From contig CM060202.1 of the NCBI GenBank assembly GCA_030562195.1, forward strand, positions 15,066,001 to 15,130,000: a DNA stretch of 64,000 nucleotides, written 5' to 3'. The notes under the pieces were generated by a model. The model had not been told where the DNA came from. It was given only the letters and a program-made list of their open reading frames with translations, and searched no databases. Below are positions 53,401 through 58,985 of this stretch, piece after piece. The stretch's first letter is position 1, and each line of letters opens with the position of its first letter. The DNA is from Nipponacmea schrenckii (Eukaryota > Mollusca > Gastropoda > Lottiidae). Both the position numbers and the translations under genes were made by a program.

Positions 53401-56400
53401 AACGATGAACATTCCCTTAAAAGAGCGATATTGTATGGATACTGCTTATAAAACGTTTTGTTACTACGATAAATATTTCATTTAAAGGAAAACTCTTTAA
53501 AGTACGAGTAGCCATAAGGGTTTCGATGAACATTGTCTTTCAAGAAAACACTGTATAGTGTACGAGTAACCATAAGGGCTTCGATGAACATTTCCTTTCA
53601 AGAAAACACTGTGTAGTGTACGAGTAACGATAAGGGTTTCGATGTTTCGATGAACATTGCCTTTCAAGAAAACACTGTATAGTGTACGAGTAACCATAAG
53701 GGTTTCGATGAACATTGCCTTTCAAGAAAACACTGTATAGTGTACGAATAACGATAAGGGTTTCGATGAACATTGCCTTTCAAGAAAACACTGTATAGTG
53801 TACGAGTAACGATAAGGGTTTCGATGTTTCGATGAACATTGCCTTTCAAGAAATCACTGTATAGTGTACGAGTAACCATAAGGGTTTCGAGGTTTCGATG
53901 AACATTGCCTTTAAAGAAAAATCTGTATAAAGTACGAGTAACCATAAGGGTTTGGATGTTTTGATGAACATTGCCTTTCAAGAAAACACTGTATAGTGTA
54001 CGAGTAACCATAAGGGGTTTCGATGAACATTGCCTTTCAAGAAAACACTGTATAGTGTACGAGTAACCATTAGGGGTTTCGATGAACATTGCCTTTCAAG
54101 AAAACACTGTATAGTGTACGAGTAACCATAAGGGTTTCGATGAACATTGCCTTTCAAGAAAACAATGTATAGTGTACGAGTAACGATAAGGGGTTTCGAT
54201 GAACATTGCCTTTCAAGAAAATACTGTATAGTGTACGAATAACGATAAGGGATTTCGATGAACATTGCCTTTCAAGAAAACACTGTATAGTGTACGAGTA
54301 ACGATAAGGGGTTTCGATGAACATTGCCTTTCAAGAAAACACTGTATAGTGTACGAGTAACGATAAGGGGTTTTGATGTTACGGTGAAAAGCCCCTTTAA
54401 AACAAGACACTGTATGGTTTGTCGGGATGTTTTATACAATACGGGTTAATGATATGCAAATAATATTAAAATCTTTACACGACCTTATGTTCTTAGTAAT
54501 GATAAAAACTGTATATTTCGTTCTAATATACTAGACTGCTGAGAACATCTGTTCTTTCCACATTCTTTTATATCGGCCCTCAAATTTTTTCTTACACATG
54601 CATCGACACATGCGGGTATATGGAAAAGATCTAAATTCAATATTTTGCATACAATGTTTGCTATTGCATTTAATTCATCAATAGAGTCGAGGTTATGTCT
54701 TTATGTCTTACGAATATACCAATAGCACTTAATATTCAAGATAAGGCAGACCTAGCTAACACACTTTGTGGTCGATACCACCAGAATTGAGCAACTAAGA
54801 CAGTCCATGCCCATCTTGGGATTCTACGAAAGAAATTGATTGTCGTATCCTTAAAATATCAGAGTATTTGTTTCACCGTAGGCAGTACATTTAGGAGAAC
54901 CCTTTCGTCCCCTCAAATCTAATATTCAGAATTAGTGGGATTACTCGCCTCTATAATTCCAAATATAAAAGTTACCTTAGACATGTAATTTATGCGGTTA
55001 TGAAGTTGACTATGCTTTATTGGCCCATGCCAAAGTCAAAGTTATTATTTCATGATACAAAATTGTCAGACTGGCACTGTACAGCTATGCCAGAATCTCA
55101 CTGTGATCATAAACTATAGCACACCCCTCCCCTATTAGGATGCATTTATTTCGAAGGGAAAGTTACACCCAATAAATGCTCAAAGTATACGGTAGACTGA
55201 AACATGGTTAATAAGGTTGGGCCTTCTCCTTTCATCATTTTGAACATTTTGTCCTTTTACTATCACGATCTTTCCATAAATAAAGTATTAATGTCCAATG
55301 GCCGCTCATAATTCGAGAAGATCTAGCTGTACGCTGATACTCCGGGCAACAACAGCTTGTAGAAATGATCCTTTCTGAATCCAAGTTGTTATCCTTGCCT
55401 TGTAAAATATAGTCATTTCTTTATTTCTAACTTTTTCTTAGCGCAGTGCAAATTATTATTCTAACAAAACTTTACGTTATAATGTACCAGATGCTTAACA
55501 TAACAAATATAAATGACTGTAGCTATTGAACTTTCTATTGACACATTTAAAATTGTTTAATGCAGCGTAAAAATGTCAACAGTTGTGAATAGTTGAAATA
55601 CTCTATGATATAATAAACCTTGTTTTCTTTTCAGTAAATTGGGTGTCAATTGACATAAATATTATAACTAAAACCAAATTTTGTAGGGAGTTGAAGGGTT
55701 AGAAACTATTTCTTTTAACTAGACACTTTATTAAAATTTCCAAGAAAATCCTCATAAAAATGTCAATTATGAAAAATCAACATATAACCTGACAACCAAA
55801 GCAATTTGTGGTAACATTCATATCCCAATAAATTCCAAACATAAGTGTTTCCGTCCTACCTATCTCTTGACCATATCTCCCACCCTCAAATATCTTTCTC
55901 GGGGTTGTAAAAAGCCTGTTGCTATAAGCTCGCAACATCCCTATTAATATTATGTATTATAACACCAATGAACAGAAATTGTCAAGACATTGGAAAACAT
56001 TGAGTTTATTGCCAACTTGGATGTTTTCTATGATAGCCTCTGCAATCTTCGTGAAAATCCGGGTTTATTGATATATGATATCTGTTGGTTTGTTATTCTT
56101 GTCAATTGACATTGTTATTTTTAAAAGGAATGTCTTATCGTATTATGTACCATAATATGGTATTTATGGCCGTCTTTAACTTCCATAAATACCTCTCTCT
56201 TAACAACTGAATGAATGAAATGAACGAACGAACGATTGAATGAATAAATGTAGTTTGGCACACGAGACTTTTTTTATGCTTTAAATAAACCTCTATCGCT
56301 TTTTTATTTACAGCCAATTGAATTATCACTTCCATAGTACTATGCTTGTCTCGTCTTTTAAATATCAGATAAAAACAAGAAATCCTTAAGTCAACAATGT

Positions 56401-57983
56401 TATTTTATCTGTCTATGATTCAAAAGAAATCAATATATTTATTGTCAATGTTTAACATCAAACAAACATATCATAATTTTCTTCAATATTGCTAGCCTTG
56501 GCATTATATAGTACACATCTTTTTATTACCTTAGCTGTTATCATTACATAATCGCCAGTAATATAACATTACAAACATTAACGTCTTGCATATTACCATA
56601 AACTCATACTAATACGTGACAACGTTTCTTACCATTAAAATGTACTATAATACATCACAACTTGGATACAAAAATAATAGTCATTAATATAACTATTCAA
56701 TCTACAATAACAATAATACGTCACATCTGCATAAATGTGTTCAATATCACAATCAAAAACAATTAAAATTCTTACTCAAATATCTATAATCATACTTGAT
56801 ATTACAACAAAAACCACTAAAATACGTCAAATTTAAATTACAAACATACTCGTCTAAATATTACCAATAAAACATATTATAATGAGTTAAACCCAAGCTT
56901 TCATAGTGTTCATTTCCAATCTGCAACAGGTCAGTTTCTTGGATATAACAAAGTGGAAATGTTTGCAATCCATTCAATCATTGCAATACAAAGTCCGATA
57001 AACCAGTCCGAATCCAACAATTTGTTGAACCCTCTTTCGATAACGCTACTAATTTGTTCAGATAGAAAAATGCTTTATCATGGTAAACATGAAAAAATAT
57101 GTCCCTTATGTTAAAGGGGTAAATAGGTTCTCTATTCTAAGTTGTATTTGTTGTGGCAGCATGTACACAGGGAAGATTAAATTACCATTATTTTAGACAA
57201 AGTTAAATTGGAAACTTTATATTACATTATTAAAATATAAAGTTTCGTCATTAACAATCTCAAATAGTTGACTCGTAAATCACTCGTAATTATGCAACTA
57301 GACAAAATAGATATATGATTGCGTTCAAAACTGTTTAAATATATGTTTCTTGAGAACGTTTTAATAGCACAGGCGGCCTGAACACATGTTCAACGAATTT
57401 TTTTTTATCGAACTTGTGTAAACTAATAAGCAGAACTAGTTTATGAGTAAAAATAAAAAAAATTGCAACACTTATTTATAATCATTGTCGGTTAGAAAAT
57501 GAAAGAAAGCATTATTTCTCTGCGAGATGTGCCGTAGAGCTACAACATTTTTTTGTTTGTTTTTATTTCGTTGTGTATGTTTATATTGCTAATGTTTGAA
57601 ATACTATAGGTCTACTGGGATATAGAAATATGATAGAGCGTTTAGCGTCCTTAGTAACCAAAATAGTATTTAGTACTCACCGATGGCAGGATTAGCGTAC
57701 CTACGGCTTCAATGAGGCCCGGTACGTCAATTTTCCTTTCTCCGGTGCCACTGTCGCTCGTTTCCTCTGATCCTATAGAAGAACACGTAGATATATTACT
57801 AATTTTCCGACTTCTAGGAGAATCCTCACTTATACAACTATCCTTTTGGCCATCCGACGACCGTCCGGTCGACGTAGACGCCATACTATCCGTCGAATCC
57901 TTTTTCCTGACATTGTCCGAATTTCCAGCTAACAAATTATGTTTTTCTTTGTCCAGATATTCTTTAGAAAATGGACAGCTCAT
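5333..57983 (-). CDS. GUCY1A: Soluble guanylate cyclase alpha subunit, 8 exons, 3' end outside window
   Basis: Spliced gene: join of 57983-57681, 25118-25057, 24369-24248, 24057-23354, 22577-22398, 14889-14751, 10797-10631 and 5476-5333 on the minus strand gives 1,821 nt, 607 codons, no stop. The product is the alpha subunit of the NO-activated cytosolic heterodimer that makes cGMP from GTP; it needs a beta subunit (not in this window) for heme and for base recognition. Order of domains: Ser-rich leader 1-85, H-NOX-like 86-275, HNOBA/PAS-like about 315-455, coiled coil about 458-490, cyclase domain from about 494. Alpha identity comes from [11 protein letters not shown] (519-529) and ETIGDAYC (561-568), which hold the two metal-binding Asp of the catalytic site (Asp521, Asp565); beta subunits differ at these places. 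All introns are U2-type GT-AG with phases 0,2,1,0,0,1,0,0. The last part of the cyclase domain, starting with the expected RIGLH-type motif, is missing and must be beyond the left edge. Confidence 0.96.
5471..5625 (-). repeat. Local duplication that copies the exon 8 acceptor
   Basis: The phrase ttcaatctgaaaag occurs at 5,471 (real exon-intron border) and again at 5,611; a variant ttgaatctgaatattc lies between at about 5,524. The following gaaaagaaa-acag-cccaaat and atcattcggcat phrases are repeated in the same order, so this is a tandem duplication/triplication with units of about 53 and 87 bp. On the minus strand it puts a second cttttcag|ATTGAA 140 bp upstream of the true acceptor. Confidence 0.85.
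5477..10630 (-). other. Intron 7
   Basis: 5.15-kb U2-type intron. Apart from the acceptor duplication at its 3' end it is mostly unique AT-rich sequence. An A-rich run lies at 7,190-7,215 and a short AT palindromic patch (tatattatatacatgtatat) at about 9,892-9,920. Short open frames at 8,832-9,210 and 9,466-9,795 show no recognisable domain. Confidence 0.85.
10631..10797 (-). CDS. GUCY1A: sGC alpha exon 7: cyclase domain with first metal Asp (aa 504-559)
   Basis: 167-bp exon, acceptor gattttag|ATGAAACC, donor TATAAG|GTAAGC, phase 1 in and 0 out. It encodes [20 protein letters not shown] then [25 protein letters not shown] and IIDVYK. Asp521 in FSDIVGF is the first of two Mg-binding aspartates that the alpha subunit supplies to the shared active site. 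[10 protein letters not shown] followed by a Cys-rich CSSC separates it from beta, which lacks the Asp at this place. Confidence 0.97.
10798..14750 (-). other. Intron 6
   Basis: 3.95-kb intron between exons 6 and 7. It contains the diverged direct repeat at 11,564-11,785; a short inverted repeat cagtcaac/gttgactg at about 12,066-12,098; otherwise unique AT-rich DNA with no coding signal. Confidence 0.85.
11564..11785. repeat. Diverged tandem direct repeat, about 114-bp period, 2 copies
   Basis: Copy 1 begins gttattatataaaatat at 11,564 and copy 2 the same phrase at 11,678. Both continue through ctcaaaaccg-caacg-cagttat and end near ttattgtc-catccgaa. Many substitutions and small indels indicate an old duplication. 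Confidence 0.8.
14751..14889 (-). CDS. GUCY1A: sGC alpha exon 6: coiled coil and cyclase entry (aa 458-504)
   Basis: 139-bp exon, acceptor actttcag|GACGG, donor TGGCGAG|GTAAG, phase 0 in and 1 out. It encodes [20 protein letters not shown], a heptad-type signalling coiled coil that pairs with beta, then [12 protein letters not shown] and the start of the cyclase domain [13 protein letters not shown] (491-503). The last base is the G of the split Asp504 codon. The conserved I-F-P-x-x-[IV]-A-x-x-L-W motif is present. Confidence 0.96.
16197..16250. repeat. 27-bp tandem duplication
   Basis: The phrase ggaagtggtattcttggt starts at 16,197 and again at 16,224, followed by gaattaaca and taatctgag respectively. 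Nearly identical copies, so probably recent. Confidence 0.85.
18391..18660. repeat. Polypurine (plus) / polypyrimidine (minus) tract
   Basis: About 270 bp in which the plus strand is overwhelmingly A and G, with scattered T and very few C, for example agaaaaaagaccaaaaagac and gaaatcgaaagaagaagaaa. The transcribed RNA of the cyclase gene would be U/C-rich here. Not a simple microsatellite; the units are irregular. Confidence 0.8.
19930..20530. repeat. Degenerate tandem repeat, roughly 75-115-bp period
   Basis: Recurring phrases in fixed order: tctactcacac/tcctacccact, then a cacttgaa-type phrase, then tacagaatgcaaccc or close variants (near 20,160, 20,240, 20,320 and 20,500). Divergence between copies is high. 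A SINE 3' tail sits inside it at 20,348-20,415. Confidence 0.6.
20348..20415 (+). mobile_element. SINE 3'-end fragment
   Basis: Matches the last ~70 bp of the SINE at 47 kb: cccgtcttcgttag, ggtgcaaaagagta, then a cattcatttcatttcattt tail. Only the 3' part is present, as expected from 5'-truncated insertion or decay. Same orientation as the full copy. Confidence 0.65.
20945..22292 (+). mobile_element. Non-autonomous element built of ~160-bp tandem units with inverted ends
   Basis: Eight occurrences of the gcaataact phrase at 20,985, 21,171, 21,334, 21,444, 21,604, 21,765, 21,925 and 22,086 give spacings of 186, 163, 110, 160, 161, 160 and 161 bp. The right-hand units are almost identical to each other, the left ones diverged. 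The block is bounded by a perfect 10-bp inverted repeat, atacgcccac at 20,945 and gtgggcgtat at 22,283. The right end also has a (ggac/cgac) microsatellite and its own hairpin atacgtccacat-ttcc-atgtgggcgtat. No transposase is encoded. Unit length and layout recall bivalve BIV160 satellite / pearl-type (Helitron-related) elements; that assignment is from general knowledge and not checked by alignment. Confidence 0.75.
22217..22258. repeat. GGAC/CGAC microsatellite
   Basis: Tetranucleotide-like ggacggaccgacggaccgac run continuing to ggacaggggcgacgg, immediately inside the right-terminal hairpin of the ~160-bp-unit element. It is locally far more GC-rich than the rest of the intron. Confidence 0.85.
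22398..22577 (-). CDS. GUCY1A: sGC alpha exon 5: HNOBA end and signalling helix (aa 398-457)
   Basis: 180-bp exon, exactly 60 codons, acceptor tgcttcag|GATATGG and donor AAAGCCCAG|GTAAGA, phase 0 on both sides. It reads [20 protein letters not shown] at its start, then [11 protein letters not shown], and [17 protein letters not shown] near its end. These match the conserved MDLKGQM, LFLGSP and SDIPIHNALRDV blocks of sGC alpha and beta, the segment that links the PAS-like domain to the coiled coil. The ~160-bp-unit repeat element ends only about 105 bp downstream of the donor, inside intron 5. Confidence 0.96.
22578..23353 (-). other. Intron 4
   Basis: 776-bp intron, donor GTAAGA and acceptor tgcttcag. 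AT-rich, unique; no exon or repeat seen. Open frames running in from exon 4 end in stop codons here. Confidence 0.9.
23354..24057 (-). CDS. GUCY1A: sGC alpha exon 4: rest of H-NOX-like domain and HNOBA core (aa 163-397)
   Basis: The largest coding exon (704 bp), acceptor cctttttcag|AAACC, donor GTCCAG|GTAAGA, phase 1 in and 0 out. The first half completes the H-NOX-like fold: LDGLQTLL (203-210), PSFRC (222-226), IHYYSPHRR (235-243). In beta subunits the matching positions carry the proximal heme His (LDALH) and the Y-x-S-x-R heme-propionate motif; here the His is Gln207 and the Arg of the motif is His241, so this chain should not bind heme in the usual way. An Asn run (288-292) coded by five AAT triplets sits in a variable loop. 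The second half, [20 protein letters not shown] (317-336) onward, is the HNOBA domain and matches the vertebrate FPFHFMFDKD block. The ORF continues past the donor into intron 4 but that part is not coding. Confidence 0.96.
23669..23683 (-). repeat. (AAT)5 microsatellite inside coding exon 4
   Basis: Five perfect att triplets on the plus strand read as AAT AAT AAT AAT AAT in the gene, giving Asn288-292 between ITTYV and HCSACS. The run is in frame, so length changes would add or remove Asn without a frameshift. The surrounding segment is a variable linker between the H-NOX-like and HNOBA domains. Confidence 0.9.
24058..24247 (-). other. Intron 3
   Basis: 190-bp intron, the shortest in the gene, donor GTAAGTA and acceptor cctttttcag. 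Nothing further seen. Confidence 0.9.
24248..24369 (-). CDS. GUCY1A: sGC alpha exon 3 (aa 122-163)
   Basis: 122-bp exon with acceptor ttttttttcag|AAAATTCCC and donor ATACAAA|GTAAGTA, phase 2 in and phase 1 out. It reads [14 protein letters not shown] then [20 protein letters not shown] and ACAEIQ, ending in a split Lys. It belongs to the H-NOX-like domain, in the stretch where vertebrate alpha1 has its own diverged helices. The open frame continues into flanking intron on both sides, but only the splice-bounded part joins in phase with exons 2 and 4. Confidence 0.9.
24370..25056 (-). other. Intron 2
   Basis: 687-bp intron, donor GTAAAT, acceptor preceded by a strong T-run (cacttgtctattttttttcag on the minus strand, total under 21 bases). 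No exon or repeat seen. Confidence 0.88.
25057..25118 (-). CDS. GUCY1A: sGC alpha exon 2 (aa 102-122)
   Basis: Small 62-bp exon with acceptor ttttcag|GAGGG and donor TTAAG|GTAAAT. In frame with exon 1 (phase 0 in, phase 2 out) it reads [20 protein letters not shown] plus a split Arg. Joined to exon 1 it gives [17 protein letters not shown], which lines up without a gap with the vertebrate alpha1 segment that begins LIFPEFERL, so no exon appears to be missing inside the 32.6-kb intron 1. It is part of the helical H-NOX-like domain. It is too short to be found by ORF length alone; the evidence is phase, splice sites and family alignment. Confidence 0.88.
28351..28481. mobile_element. Fold-back (MITE-like) hairpin, 131 bp
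   Basis: The outer arms taaactatgaatgccatta (28,351) and tcaatagcattcatgtttta (28,462) are inverted repeats with a few mismatches; inner perfect arms aaacccataaa and tttatgggttt, and ccttagttcattaagg near the centre, extend the hairpin. No coding capacity. The type of element is inference. Confidence 0.6.
29345..29412 (+). mobile_element. SINE 3'-end fragment
   Basis: The phrases ttaggtgtagaagagtaga and ctattcgtttcatttcgttt correspond to the final ~65 bp of the SINE at 47 kb, same orientation. The body of the element is absent. Confidence 0.6.
29785..29863. repeat. Short inverted repeat
   Basis: The arms aattgaggaggct and agccttctcctcaatt pair apart from a 3-base bulge, with a ~50-bp spacer. 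It could be a hairpin or a remnant of a small element. Confidence 0.5.
31260..31378. mobile_element. Fold-back (MITE-like) hairpin with ~36-bp arms
   Basis: The left arm ggaataagaacacttcttca, continuing to ataaggttacaaacac, ends at about 31,295; the right arm begins gtgttttgtaaccttat at 31,341 and continues to ttatttca. The arms pair with about five mismatches and one gap across a 45-bp spacer. Confidence 0.65.
34205..34640 (-). mobile_element. Diverged, inverted copy of the ~160-bp-unit repeat
   Basis: On the minus strand it shows the same phrases as the 20.9-22.3 kb element: gcaataattcaaaaac, gcaataactcaaaaa, caag-ttttatcaaa and gaaaattg. About two to three units remain, without clear inverted ends. 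Confidence 0.65.
38071..38146. repeat. Exact 38-bp tandem duplication
   Basis: 38,071-38,108 and 38,109-38,146 are identical (atattttgaaaatcttcttt onward). No divergence between copies, so a very young event or a polymorphism. Confidence 0.95.
38768..38788 (+). repeat. Poly(A) run
   Basis: A run of about 21 A on the plus strand. No recognisable retroposon body precedes it, so it is recorded only as a mononucleotide tract. Confidence 0.8.
43150..43440. repeat. Diverged direct repeat, about 150-bp period, 2 copies
   Basis: Two successive segments share the order: gaatatgctt/aaatatactt, then ttattttca, catacta, aataataactgaacagcaaat / aataacaactgaattgcaaat. Old tandem duplication in AT-rich DNA. 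Confidence 0.6.
44498..44866. repeat. Minisatellite A, 40-bp unit, about 9 copies
   Basis: The phrase gttatcaaagag or a variant begins at about 44,498, 44,539, 44,578, 44,618, 44,658, 44,698, 44,738, 44,783 and 44,823, giving a 40-bp period with one unit enlarged to 45 bp by a gtaga duplication. The unit continues agcagacatacacaatcag and agtagtggc. A looser version can be traced upstream to about 44,350. Confidence 0.9.
44867..45066. repeat. Minisatellite B, exact 40-bp period, 5 copies
   Basis: The unit gaacagacacaatcaaatca, followed by gtaacatgatcagacataag, starts at 44,867, 44,907, 44,947, 44,987 and 45,027: four spacings of exactly 40 bp. It directly abuts minisatellite A, has the same period and shares the acacaatca phrase, but is otherwise different in sequence. 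Confidence 0.9.
45457..46090. repeat. Minisatellite, about 20-bp unit, roughly 30 copies
   Basis: The unit ctgttgttaatatgtatttt and variants (tct-, ctt-, cca-) repeat with 19-22-bp spacing; the core around 45,680-45,740 is perfectly 20 bp. The plus strand is T/G-rich with little A outside the tatgta core. The long Leu/Cys/Tyr/Val-rich reading frames over it are by-products of the repeat. Confidence 0.9.
46791..46838. repeat. Two adjacent small hairpins
   Basis: ataatatta/taatattat (9-bp arms) is followed at once by aacaatg-gtt-cattgtt (7-bp arms, 3-base loop). They could be chance in AT-rich DNA, although the second is tight. Confidence 0.4.
46956..47311 (+). mobile_element. tRNA-derived SINE, near full length
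   Basis: The head has a tRNA-like A-box region (tagctagctgttagaat) and a good B box (ggttcaattcc at about 47,031); the body has a conserved-looking central domain (tgcacgttaaagatccct); the 3' end is a short-repeat tail ttctttcattcatttcattt. Flanks atcataggttaac (46,943) and atcatgattaac (47,312) look like an imperfect target-site duplication. It inserted antisense to the cyclase gene. The exact SINE family name is not claimed. Confidence 0.75.
48772..48862. mobile_element. Small palindromic MITE-like element
   Basis: Nested inverted repeats: outer ttctcgaaacg (48,775) and cgtttcaagaa (48,842) with one mismatch, inner ttctagg-ata-c-cctagaa. The whole ~90 bp could fold as one hairpin. Confidence 0.5.
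48950..49020 (+). mobile_element. Possible SINE tail
   Basis: The phrase ggcgacgttaagtaaacaac followed by aacaaatg resembles a gcgacgttaaa-type tail that is common at the 3' end of mollusc SINEs. No head or B box is visible upstream. Confidence 0.25.
50573..50650. repeat. 39-bp tandem duplication
   Basis: The phrase atttagtccgttctattttt begins at 50,573 and 50,612; the two copies differ at one or two positions. Because 39 is a multiple of 3, the minus-strand frame through it stays open (FLKIERTK twice), which does not prove coding. Confidence 0.95.
52285..52760 (+). mobile_element. Diverged copy of the ~160-bp-unit repeat
   Basis: The phrases gcgttttgactaagt, gggcaataactcaaa, tcgtcaatatcgaact and tccaagat-tcatcaatat recur about three times, partly rearranged. 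Same orientation as the 20.9-22.3 kb element. The inverted ends and GGAC microsatellite are lacking. Confidence 0.7.
53341..54415. repeat. Minisatellite, 58/59- and 66-bp units, about 18 copies
   Basis: Starts of the gaacattgcctttcaag phrase at 53,528, 53,586, 53,652, 53,710, 53,768, 53,834, 53,900, 53,966, 54,025, 54,084, 54,142, 54,201, 54,260 and 54,319 give two spacing classes, 58-59 and 66 bp. The extra 8 bases come from a doubled gatgtttc phrase. Each unit holds a small inverted repeat acact-gtat-agtgt. Three diverged units lie to the left (from 53,341) and one to the right. Confidence 0.95.
56208..56250. repeat. GAAT/GAAC tetranucleotide microsatellite
   Basis: gaatgaatgaaatgaacgaa followed by cgaacgattgaatgaataaa: an interrupted tetranucleotide run. 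Confidence 0.8.
56590..56900. repeat. Degenerate AT-rich tandem repeat
   Basis: The phrase aatacgtcac or a variant recurs at about 56,611, 56,651, 56,716 and 56,822, each near tatta-c-ataa and attacaa phrases. Copies are strongly diverged and the period is irregular. Confidence 0.4.
57681..57983 (-). CDS. GUCY1A: sGC alpha exon 1: start codon and Ser-rich N-terminus (aa 1-101)
   Basis: Start chosen at the ATG at 57983: an in-frame TGA lies 12 bases before it, and the first residues MSCPFSK contain the CPFS motif also found near the N-terminus of vertebrate alpha1. Residues 28-80 are rich in Ser/Thr and charged residues and look disordered; RSRKIS at about 57-62 fits a basophilic kinase site (inference only). 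Residues 83-101 ([18 protein letters not shown] region) begin the H-NOX-like domain. The donor is CCATCG|GTGAGT and the exon ends on a codon boundary. The sequence ttcag directly before the T preceding the ATG could be an acceptor for an upstream untranslated exon. A plus-strand reading frame across this exon (57712-58068) is an antisense shadow. Confidence 0.9.
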
Positions 57984-58430
57984 ACTGAAATATCACAGAA
58001 TTTGTTTTGTAACTTTCTTTAAAGAGAATATAACGTTAATCCGTTCTTTAAAAACGCATGTCTTGTAACACTAGCGAGCGCTTAAAACCACAGTATAATG
58101 TAATAAAAACAGCGTGAAGAATTCAAGACTTGGACTAGTCTCCTGTCGATATAATACGTTGATTGAAAGAAAAAATAGCACTGATTTCTGTATTATAAGT
58201 CTCAATAAGTTGTGAATAGAGTCGCGGCGGCGGTATAGTGTTAGATACTAACACATGTGTATTAAAGTAGAGAAACTCTAGTGATAGGATTGTCGATAAG
58301 TTTTACCGACATAAAACTAACTTCAATCGGCTTGTGTGGCAGTTTACAATATTAACACTCTACACGTCAACCTAACTGACCAATAATGGGACATTTGCGG
58401 TGATTGGACATGACAATTCAATAACAAAGA
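57984..58430 (-). promoter_or_regulatory. Probable 5' leader and core promoter of the sGC alpha gene
   Basis: Seen directly: a small CpG cluster gtcgcggcggcgg at 58,221-58,233, the densest CpG stretch near the gene start, and two CCAAT boxes facing each other at 58,380-58,384 (plus strand) and 58,403-58,407 (ATTGG on plus, so CCAAT on minus). No convincing TATA box at a matching distance. The layout fits a CCAAT-driven, TATA-less promoter with transcription starting somewhere around 58.2-58.3 kb and running left; the exact start is inference. A possible acceptor (tttcag) one base before the ATG means the leader may be spliced. Confidence 0.35.
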
Positions 58431-58607
58431 ATGGCTGACACGAAAACATATAACTACAATCACAACTACAGCCGTGGAATCGGTATAATTATTATTTCTC
58501 AATACGATAATTGACTTAATTAACTATATTTTGATATTTAGTCATAACATCGAAATCTATCTATATCCCTCGTTTTAAAACCTGCGTCCGAAAAAAACGT
58601 CATAAGA

Positions 58608-58985
58608 ACCAATTCGATCTACGACATATGTCCCCCCCCCCCCAGAATTTTGAAAGTTTTCACCGTAATTAGATTCAGCCAGATGGTTAAAGAAATAACA
58701 AGGTCCAAATCCATTTACACCGCTACCCCATCTTTAGAATTTACACCTATTTTTATAGCAATCAGTTGTTGGACGAAAAAAACCAGTATATTATTTGCCT
58801 ATAATGACCTTAAGAGTCAAATCGATCTACACCCCTCCCCCAACTCTTAAAGTTTACACCTAATGTAATTAGAATTGGTAACTGAAGGTTAATGAAGATC
58901 CAAATCGATCTACAACCCTACCCCATCTTTAAAATTGACGCCTTGTTTATTGGAACCAGTAATTAAAGGTTAATGAAATAAAGTA
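58608..58985. repeat. Tandem repeat of about 83-110-bp units with C-rich core, 4 copies
   Basis: Each copy starts with a tcgatctacac-type phrase (58,612, 58,709, 58,818 and 58,901), followed by a C-rich patch, then aatttacacc and gaa-cagt/taatgaa phrases. The first copy's core has become a run of 12-13 C at 58,632-58,643. It lies 200-550 bp upstream of the presumed promoter. Confidence 0.8.

Larger units (their letters stand above)
25119..57680 (-). other. Intron 1 (32.6 kb), host to most repeats of the window
   Basis: Runs from donor GTGAGT after exon 1 to acceptor ttttcag before exon 2. Unique AT-rich DNA without assignable coding fills 25.1-28.3, 32-34, 35-38, 38.2-43.1 and 54.4-56.1 kb; short open frames there match nothing I know. 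Named repeats are listed separately: fold-back elements at 28.35, 31.26 and 48.78 kb, SINE pieces at 29.35 and 46.96 kb, ~160-bp-unit copies at 34.2 and 52.3 kb, and tandem arrays at 43.15, 44.5, 45.46 and 53.3 kb. The alignment of exons 1 and 2 with vertebrate alpha1 shows no gap, so no further coding exon is expected inside. Confidence 0.85.

Noticed and set aside
53497..54410. Series of minus-strand open frames (up to 141 aa) with repeating [15 protein letters not shown]
   Set aside because: They are translations of the 58/59/66-bp minisatellite; the period is not a multiple of 3 for most units, so all frames show the same words in turn.
53341..54415. Regular repeats resembling a CRISPR array
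   Set aside because: Repeats are contiguous with no unique spacers, and the host is clearly eukaryotic.
57712..58068. 118-aa plus-strand open frame over exon 1
   Set aside because: Antisense to a well-supported coding exon; no domain and no splice structure.
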